Position numbers and translations under genes: made by a program. Shown here in pieces: positions 23,891 to 28,830 of a DNA stretch of 28,830 nt. This DNA comes from Candidatus Humimicrobium oleiphilum. Lineage in GTDB: Bacteria > Actinomycetota > Humimicrobiia > Humimicrobiales > Humimicrobiaceae. How positions within the stretch are numbered: position 1 is the stretch's first letter; each line of letters begins with the position of its first letter. The stretch is from NCBI GenBank assembly GCA_002304935.1, contig DBPS01000021.1, positions 3,012 to 31,841 on the forward strand. Direction: 5' to 3'. The notes beneath the pieces were generated by a model. The model made no database searches. It was not told where the DNA came from and was given only the letters and a program-made list of their open reading frames with translations.

Positions 23891-25042
23891 TTAATCAAAT
23901 TTTATATTTGATGCAGTTTCATACATTGCAACAAGGTTTTCGGGAGGAATATCTGCCTGTATATTATGGCTTGGAGAGAAAATATAACCTCCGCCTGTAT
24001 GCATTATCTCTATAATTTTTCGCGTTTCTTTTTCCACTTCATCTACTTTTGCATTTGGGAGAAATTTCTGTACATCAATCCCTCCCCAGAATGTAACATC
24101 TTTACCGAATTCTCTTTTAAGCTTTTCAGGATCCATTTCAGGAACTGAATTCTGGAATGGATGCATTACTTCAAAACCTACTTCTATCAGTTTTGGAAGA
24201 AGAGGTCTTATATTTCCGCAACAATGAAGAGCTATTTTTGCATCTGTCAGCTTCTTCATCTCTTCTATGTATATTTTGTGATAAGGCATAATCATTTCTT
24301 CATATGTCTCAGGGGATATAAATGGAGCAAGCTGTCCACAAAGATCATCTGAAATCTTAAACATGCTCAGATACTTTCCGGTAATTCCTATAAAATTTTT
24401 GATTCTCTGAATCTGTATACCGGTCACTTTATCAAGAAGTTTGTGAGCAAAGCTTTTATTTATAAAAAGATCCATCAGAAAATCTTCAAACCCTCTTAAA
24501 TTCCAGCATCTTTCAAAAATCTGTGCTGAAGTCATATTACCGATTAATGCATAATCTGTATTAAAGAAATAATCTTCAGTTTTTTCTTTAATACCTTCTG
24601 TCCATCCTTCATCATCGGGATCCAGCCAGTCAAATTTTTCAATATCTGGCTCTTCGTAATTTTTTAAAGGAAATTCTGAAATATCATAATACAGACCTTT
24701 CCCTGAAGGACTGTATTTTATTCCCCAGTCGTCAAGATAGCTTCCGTCAGGAAAAGAAATCTTTTCTTTATTTTTCGGCTTTCCTGGTGTGATGCTTCTT
24801 ACATCTATATTAAATTTTACAAGAATTTCTTCAGGGGTGTTCACGCTCTGGAAGTGTTTTGCCATCAGGTTTGCGCTCTGTACTTCTTTTGAGCCATATA
24901 GATATTCATTTAAATTATTTAAGGCTTTAAGTGTAAGTGTTGAGTTGCTTTGACCGCCCAGATCCATTGGCACTCTGTAAGTTTCTTTGTGATTTAAAGC
25001 ATCATTTACTATCTCTCTTGAGGTTTTTATTTCTTTTGTCAT
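23891..25042 (-). CDS. URO-D/MtaA-family protein
   Basis: A 383-residue TIM barrel of the uroporphyrinogen decarboxylase superfamily. It has the H-x-C zinc motif (His273-Cys274-Cys275-Gly276 in ALHCCGN) of the MtaA/CmuA methyltransferase branch and a possible third ligand, His359, in SPSHN. It lacks the RQAGR porphyrin motif of true heme enzymes, so a heme role is unlikely. Relatives move methyl groups between corrinoid proteins and thiols, and many uncharacterised ones sit in sugar or aromatic degradation clusters. No corrinoid protein or methyltransferase partner is in the window. AGGAAGG precedes the ATG. It heads the URO-D/VOC/epimerase operon and has a consensus promoter 114 bp upstream. 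Confidence 0.85.
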   Translation of the reverse strand: MTKEIKTSREIVNDALNHKETYRVPMDLGGQSNSTLTLKALNNLNEYLYGSKEVQSANLMAKHFQSVNTPEEILVKFNIDVRSITPGKPKNKEKISFPDGSYLDDWGIKYSPSGKGLYYDISEFPLKNYEEPDIEKFDWLDPDDEGWTEGIKEKTEDYFFNTDYALIGNMTSAQIFERCWNLRGFEDFLMDLFINKSFAHKLLDKVTGIQIQRIKNFIGITGKYLSMFKISDDLCGQLAPFISPETYEEMIMPYHKIYIEEMKKLTDAKIALHCCGNIRPLLPKLIEVGFEVMHPFQNSVPEMDPEKLKREFGKDVTFWGGIDVQKFLPNAKVDEVEKETRKIIEIMHTGGGYIFSPSHNIQADIPPENLVAMYETASNIKFD

Positions 25043-25155
25043 TTATAACCTTCCTGATATAAAAATTTTTTAATACTCTACCTGTTAATATATAGGTAAT
25101 CAGATAGTTGCAGAGGTTTCAAAAATATAACATTAACGCACTAACAGACTGCCAT

Positions 25156-25185
25156 ATTATAATTATTTTTAAAATGTTTTGTCAA
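25156..25185 (-). promoter_or_regulatory. Consensus sigma70-type promoter of the URO-D operon
   Basis: On the minus strand, TTGACA (25185-25180) and TATAAT (25161-25156) are both exact consensus hexamers with an 18-bp spacer. It points toward the URO-D-family gene, leaving a leader of about 107 nt. A TACCT/AGGTA inverted repeat at 25079-25098 lies in that leader. Confidence 0.75.
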
Positions 25186-25292
25186 ACGATTTGGAAAGTA
25201 TTTAATACATTAACACATTTCAGTGCTGAACATCTTTATATAAAGTTTTTATGCTTTTATTTAAAAAACAGAAAAGAGATAAATATAAGGAT

Positions 25293-25595
25293 TTATTCTT
25301 TATCCCTGGTAAATATATTCCCGTATTTTATACTTCTTCTTGGTTCCTGCATCATTTCTTCAACTCTGTTTTTCCATTTAATATAATGGGGGGTCTCTTT
25401 ATGTGCAAGCGCAGCTTCCTCTGATCTGTAAACCTCTACCAATAAGAATCTGTTGGTATCATCAATCTCCTGTATAAGGTCAAATCTTATGACCCCCGGT
25501 TCTTTAACGCTGCCTGCTACATTTTCTGCTGTTTCTTCCTTAAATGAATCAACCATTTCAGGCTTTACATTAATAAAAACATGCACTATATGCAT
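25293..25595 (-). CDS. LsrG-like protein (antibiotic biosynthesis monooxygenase fold)
   Basis: A 100-residue ferredoxin-like protein of the ABM (PF03992) family. By eye it matches E. coli LsrG along most of its length: MHIVHVFINVK, GSVKEPGVIRFDLIQ, EVYRSEEAALAHKETPHY (LsrG has FHKTTPHY) and an EPRR tail. His65 and His70 are kept. LsrG isomerises the phosphorylated 2,3-diketone formed from autoinducer-2. No other lsr genes are present, so here it may act on a related phospho-diketone or be a cofactor-free oxygenase. AAGGTGA lies upstream of the ATG. Its stop lies 250 bp before the URO-D-family gene, which has its own promoter. Confidence 0.8.
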   Translation of the reverse strand: MHIVHVFINVKPEMVDSFKEETAENVAGSVKEPGVIRFDLIQEIDDTNRFLLVEVYRSEEAALAHKETPHYIKWKNRVEEMMQEPRRSIKYGNIFTRDKE

Positions 25596-25632
25596 CTGAC
25601 TTCACCTTATTAATGATTTTAATAATGTTTTT

Positions 25633-25660
25633 ATTATATTTTATTTTTTTTATGAATCAA
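25633..25660 (-). promoter_or_regulatory. Candidate promoter of the LsrG-like gene
   Basis: On the minus strand, TTGATT (25660-25655), a 16-bp spacer and TATAAT (25638-25633) lie 38 bp before the ATG. Confidence 0.5.
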
Positions 25661-25753
25661 AACAAATCGCATGCATATGGTTTAAAAAAATCCTATGCTG
25701 TGAATGATTTTCGAAAAATTAAAAACAGAAAGCATTCCTAAAAGGATATAAAT

Positions 25754-25782
25754 ATTGACAAATTACCCAATAAACATTTAAA
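25754..25782 (+). promoter_or_regulatory. tRNA-Arg promoter
   Basis: TTGACA (25754-25759), a 17-bp spacer and TTAAAT (25777-25782) end 25 bp before the tRNA 5' end, the expected place. Confidence 0.6.
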
Positions 25783-25807
25783 TAAATTATCGTTTGATTA
25801 AAGACGT

Positions 25808-25884
25808 GTCCTTGTAGCTCAGATGGATAGAGCACAGGTTTCCTAAACCTGGTGTCGGCAGTTCGAATCTGCCCAAGGACACCA
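25808..25884 (+). tRNA. tRNA-Arg (anticodon CCT), CCA encoded
   Basis: A 77-nt cloverleaf. The acceptor stem GTCCTTG pairs with CAAGGAC. The D-arm is GCTC-AGATGGATA-GAGC. The anticodon stem CAGGT/ACCTG encloses loop TTCCTAA with anticodon CCT at 25842-25844. The T-arm carries GTTCGAATC. Discriminator A and the CCA tail are encoded. It reads AGG codons. No mobile element or attachment-site duplication is seen next to it. Confidence 0.96.
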
Positions 25885-25911
25885 CTTATTTACTTATTAA
25901 TCAATAAGCTG

Positions 25912-26775
25912 CTAAAAACGCTCAAGAAGCAATATTTTTTTAAAAGAATGATTTTCTTTTGAAGATTTAAACAAATCATAAATATCTTTATGGTTATCTG
26001 AATTAAATTGTTTCCGCTCTCCATTAAGGGGAAGGACTTTTAAAGAAGATGCCAGATCATAAACATCCAGTCTTGTAGAAAATATCAAGTCTTTGTAATA
26101 GCCCATCTCCTTTAACCTTTCCATATTCTCAAAACGTTCGATGGCTTCTTTGATATCTGATCCGCTATTAGACCTGACAACATCAAGAGCAATCCTTGCT
26201 GAATCACTTAATCTCAAATCTGTTAATCTCATTAAATACTTTATTGCCATCCCTGCGGTGTATACATCCTCATAAGTTATTTTTCTTTCAGTTCCGGAAC
26301 ATACTAAAAATATATCTTTATTTTTTTCTGATGCCAGATCAGAAATGATTTTTACAGAATATCCCAGATTAAGCAAAGAAATGGCAAAAACATATTCTGC
26401 CTCTAATAATTTGAAAAAAGATACAGTACCATTTGTAGATTTTAATATTATCTTCTTATTTTTAAGATCCATTTTTGCGAACTCTGAGGGGAAATTTCCA
26501 TAATCAAATCCTTCAGGTTTTAAACCGTCTTCCTCACCACACAGAAGATGGTCATGCAATATTTTCTTAAGAAGAAAAGCTTCATCAACTTCTTTGGATA
26601 AAATTATCCTGCTACATTCTGAACCGAAGATAGTTGTAATAGATGATGTTGCAGTAATGGTATCTATCACTGCGCAAATAGAATTTTTTATAATGTTATT
26701 GTAGACTTCAGGATCAAAATTATTTGTAAAAACTACATCTACTCTTATTTTTTTATTTAATGCTCTTTCATTCAT
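25912..26775 (-). CDS. 2-phosphosulfolactate phosphatase (ComB) family protein, second copy
   Basis: A complete 287-residue ComB-family protein, paralogue of the truncated gene at the left end. It has LCGEEDGLKPEGFDYGNFP, STNGTVSFFKLLE and FLVCSGTE. The first conserved motif reads AVIDTITATSS where the left copy and most of the family have LRATS, so an Arg near the active site is Thr here. That may change the substrate or weaken activity. The C-terminal part (about 190-287) has KEAIERFENMERLKEMGYYKDLIFSTRLDVYDLASSLKVLPL. The ribosome binding site is weak (CCAGAG next to the ATG). It stands alone between tRNA-Arg and the ABC-F gene. Mg-dependent phosphatase or related hydrolase is the family role; the coenzyme M route is not supported by neighbours. 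Confidence 0.83.
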   Translation of the reverse strand: MNERALNKKIRVDVVFTNNFDPEVYNNIIKNSICAVIDTITATSSITTIFGSECSRIILSKEVDEAFLLKKILHDHLLCGEEDGLKPEGFDYGNFPSEFAKMDLKNKKIILKSTNGTVSFFKLLEAEYVFAISLLNLGYSVKIISDLASEKNKDIFLVCSGTERKITYEDVYTAGMAIKYLMRLTDLRLSDSARIALDVVRSNSGSDIKEAIERFENMERLKEMGYYKDLIFSTRLDVYDLASSLKVLPLNGERKQFNSDNHKDIYDLFKSSKENHSFKKILLLERF

Positions 26776-27076
26776 CTCTGGAAGTACAACAGATAATTAT
26801 TATTAAATTTTTTATTAAATTTCAAAATCCAAACCGGTTTACTAATCTTAACAAACAAACATCTTAGAAAAAATAAAGATATAAATCAAATAAAATTATA
26901 TATGGATGAATTAATGACAATTCCCCTTTTCAATTCCTGACACCTGCCAGTTGTTAAACTGCTTTGATTATTTGTTATAATTATTGTTTAATTTAAAGTT
27001 CAAAATATGATAATAATGGATTGTAATAATCAGATTTTTTATTTTTTAATAATCTTGCAGTATTGGTTAAATAATA
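26776..27076. promoter_or_regulatory. Divergent gap between ComB homologue and ABC-F gene
   Basis: 301 bp without an ORF. On the plus strand, TTGTTA (26951-26956) and TATAAT (26976-26981) are 19 bp apart and could drive the ABC-F gene, leaving an unusually long leader of about 90 nt for this compact genome. A short CAGTT/AACTG inverted repeat (26949-26962) overlaps the -35. I see no clear attenuator hairpin or leader peptide. Confidence 0.4.
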
Positions 27077-28830
27077 ATGATTGCTTTAAATAATATAAAT
27101 TTAAGTTTTGCAGACCGGACGCTTTTTAATAATATATCTTTTCTGATAAGGCAGAAAGACAGGATAGGGCTTGTCGGGAACAATGGGGCAGGAAAAACTA
27201 CTTTGCTTAAAATAATTACTGGCGAGCAGCCTGCTGATTCAGGAAGCATAGAGAAACCATCCGGCTTAACAATTGGCTATCTTCCACAACAGATGAAATA
27301 TGCTGACAGCAGGACACTTTTTAATGAAGTAAAAACTGCATTTAACCAAATTCTGGAAACAGAAAAAAAGATAGGCAGACTTAATAATGAAATAGAAGAG
27401 CGAAGCGATTGCAATTCAGAAGAATATTTAAAAATCTTAAGCAGCTTAGCCGATCTGAATACCAGGCTTGAAACTCTCGGTGCCGGTAAAATGGAAGAAA
27501 AAATTGAAAAAACCCTTTTGGGGCTTGGTTTTAATGCCACAGATTTTGCAAGGCAGACTTCTGAGTTCAGCGGAGGCTGGAGAATGAGGATTGAACTGGC
27601 AAAAATACTTTTAAAACATCCTGACATCATACTTCTTGATGAACCTACAAATCATCTTGATATTGAGTCTATACAGTGGCTTGAATATTTTCTTTCGAAT
27701 TATAGCGGTTCTGTAATCATAATCAGCCATGACAGAACCTTTCTGGATAATGTGACAAACAGAACAATAGAAATATCCCTTGGAGTTATATATGATTACA
27801 AAGTTTCTTATTCAAAATATGTAATATTAAGAAAGGAAAGACGGGCTCAGCAACTTGCAGCATTCAAAAACCAGCAAAAAGAAATCGCTGATACAAAAGA
27901 ATTTATTGAGCGTTTCAGATATAAAGAATCAAAAGCAATTCAGGTACAATCCCGCATAAAACAATTGGAAAAGATGAATATTATACAAATTGATGAGGAA
28001 GATATTTCTTCGATACGGATCAGATTTCCTTCTGCTCCCCGTTCAGGCAATATTGTTATCGACGCTGTCGGAATCTCAAAAAAATATGGCGGGGATGTCG
28101 TCCTTGATAATATTGATCTTATTCTCAGGCGGAGCGAAAAAATCGCGTTTGTAGGAAAGAATGGTGAAGGCAAAACGACCTTATCAAGAATAATAGTAGG
28201 AGACCTCGATTTTGAGGGAAACTTAAAGATAGGCCATAATGTCAGGATAGGTTATTTTGCACAAAACCAGGATGAGCTAATGAATGAAAACCTGACTGTT
28301 TTTGATACTATAGACAGAGTAGCCGTAGGTGATATAAGAACAAAACTCAGATCTCTTCTTGGGGCTTTTTTATTCAGAAATGATGATATAGACAAGAAAG
28401 TAAAAGTTCTTTCAGGAGGTGAAAGATCTAGGCTTGCGCTTATAAAGCTTTTACTGGAACCTTTTAATCTGCTTGTACTTGATGAACCAACAAACCATCT
28501 GGACATGCGCTCAAAAGATATATTAAAACAGGCGCTGCAGAATTTTAACGGAACACTCATTATCGTTTCTCACGACAGAGAATTCCTGGATGGCCTTACC
28601 GATAAAGTATATGAATTTCATAATCATAAAATAAATTCATACTCAGGCAGCATCTTTGATTTTCTGGAAAAGAAAAAAATAGATTCCCTGGCTGAGCTTG
28701 AAATCAGTCAAAAGTTTAAAAATATTAAAATACCCGGACAACAGCATATAGGAAAAGAAAATTATATAGAAAAAAAAGAACTTCATAAGTCGCTTAGAAA
28801 AACCACAAACAGCATAAATAACTGTGAAAT
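27077..28830 (+). CDS. ABC-F family ATPase, C-terminus cut by window edge
   Basis: The frame opens at ATG 27077 and runs 584 codons to the window edge without a stop. It is a soluble protein with two ABC domains and no membrane segments. Domain 1 has Walker A GNNGAGKTT (34-42), signature FSGGWRMR and Walker B ILLDEPTNHLD. Domain 2 has Walker A GKNGEGKTT, signature LSGGERSR and Walker B LVLDEPTNHLD. Between them is the charged helical linker (RKERRAQQLAAFKNQQKEI) that enters the ribosome in ABC-F proteins. Both catalytic Glu residues and switch His residues (SHDR) are present. The length and tail after domain 2 resemble the Uup/YdiF branch more than EttA. Likely a translation factor or, less likely, a ribosome-protection antibiotic-resistance protein. 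Confidence 0.93.
   Translation, partial: MIALNNINLSFADRTLFNNISFLIRQKDRIGLVGNNGAGKTTLLKIITGEQPADSGSIEKPSGLTIGYLPQQMKYADSRTLFNEVKTAFNQILETEKKIGRLNNEIEERSDCNSEEYLKILSSLADLNTRLETLGAGKMEEKIEKTLLGLGFNATDFARQTSEFSGGWRMRIELAKILLKHPDIILLDEPTNHLDIESIQWLEYFLSNYSGSVIIISHDRTFLDNVTNRTIEISLGVIYDYKVSYSKYVILRKERRAQQLAAFKNQQKEIADTKEFIERFRYKESKAIQVQSRIKQLEKMNIIQIDEEDISSIRIRFPSAPRSGNIVIDAVGISKKYGGDVVLDNIDLILRRSEKIAFVGKNGEGKTTLSRIIVGDLDFEGNLKIGHNVRIGYFAQNQDELMNENLTVFDTIDRVAVGDIRTKLRSLLGAFLFRNDDIDKKVKVLSGGERSRLALIKLLLEPFNLLVLDEPTNHLDMRSKDILKQALQNFNGTLIIVSHDREFLDGLTDKVYEFHNHKINSYSGSIFDFLEKKKIDSLAELEISQKFKNIKIPGQQHIGKENYIEKKELHKSLRKTTNSINNCE

Noticed and set aside
25043..25292. Riboswitch (for example cobalamin, given the MtaA-like gene) in the URO-D leader
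   Set aside because: The leader from the mapped promoter is about 107 nt, AT-rich, and shows only one short inverted repeat and no B12-box-like sequence.
25108..25386. Plus-strand 92-codon ORF between the URO-D-family and LsrG-like genes
   Set aside because: It runs antisense into the LsrG-like gene, covers the minus-strand promoter, and its product has no recognisable features.
25293..25595. Assigning the LsrG-like gene to AI-2 quorum-signal degradation
   Set aside because: No lsrA/B/C/D/F/K/R genes are in the window, so only the family resemblance is supported.
25893..25908. CTTATT/AATAAG hairpin after tRNA-Arg as a terminator or attachment site
   Set aside because: The stem is all-AT but for one pair, no T-run follows, and no integrase or duplicated tRNA 3' end is present.
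27067..28560. Several minus-strand ORFs at the right end
   Set aside because: They are antisense shadows of the ABC-F gene, whose plus-strand frame has all ABC motifs.

Overview
The window is AT-rich, densely coded bacterial DNA: mostly AGGAGG-type ribosome binding sites, sigma70-like promoters, and short gaps. The gene families suggest an anaerobic heterotroph: a RuBisCO-like protein, a URO-D/MtaA-type protein, a 4Fe-4S old-yellow-enzyme relative, a paired Tm-1-like protein and PEP-hydrolase-like TIM barrel, 2-phosphosulfolactate phosphatase (ComB) homologues and sugar isomerase/epimerase TIM barrels. I cannot name the phylum. Low-GC Bacillota or uncultured anaerobic lineages such as Atribacterota would fit. 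I see no phage, insertion sequence, CRISPR or plasmid genes.

Layout. (1) 1-2584, minus strand: a DeoR-type regulator, an amidohydrolase and a ComB homologue cut by the window edge, arranged as one operon. (2) 2928-5184, plus strand: a PEP-hydrolase-like TIM barrel followed by a Tm-1-like (UPF0261) protein, ending at a terminator shared with the convergent next block. (3) 5308-8784, minus strand: an endonuclease-IV/sugar-isomerase TIM barrel, an MFS permease and a RuBisCO-like protein, set off by a terminator from an OYE-type oxidoreductase (8943-10205). (4) 10468-11349: a PAS-LuxR regulator divergent from the OYE gene, with a palindrome-rich region between them. (5) 11486-15644: a MarR regulator and a heterodimeric ABC exporter. 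(6) 15652-17655: a membrane diguanylate cyclase. (7) 17810-19372: a PlsC-like acyltransferase and a variant triosephosphate isomerase. (8) 19406-25595, minus strand: a BtrH-like cysteine-hydrolase-fold protein, a second MFS permease, a ketose-3-epimerase-like TIM barrel, a two-module VOC protein, a URO-D-family protein and an LsrG-like protein. (9) tRNA-Arg(CCT), a second ComB homologue, and an ABC-F ATPase running off the right end.

How the genes may work together. Two permeases, two sugar-isomerase-fold TIM barrels, a RuBisCO-like enolase/isomerase, an LsrG-like isomerase, a variant TIM and two ComB-type phosphatases are all families that act on sugars, phosphorylated keto-sugars or phospho-hydroxyacids. 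The three regulators DeoR, PAS-LuxR and MarR each sit beside the genes they probably control. My reading is one or more carbohydrate or sugar-acid catabolic pathways of undefined substrate, built around a non-carboxylating RuBisCO-like protein. This is inference from families and gene order. The exporter, diguanylate cyclase, ABC-F protein and tRNA look like unrelated neighbours.
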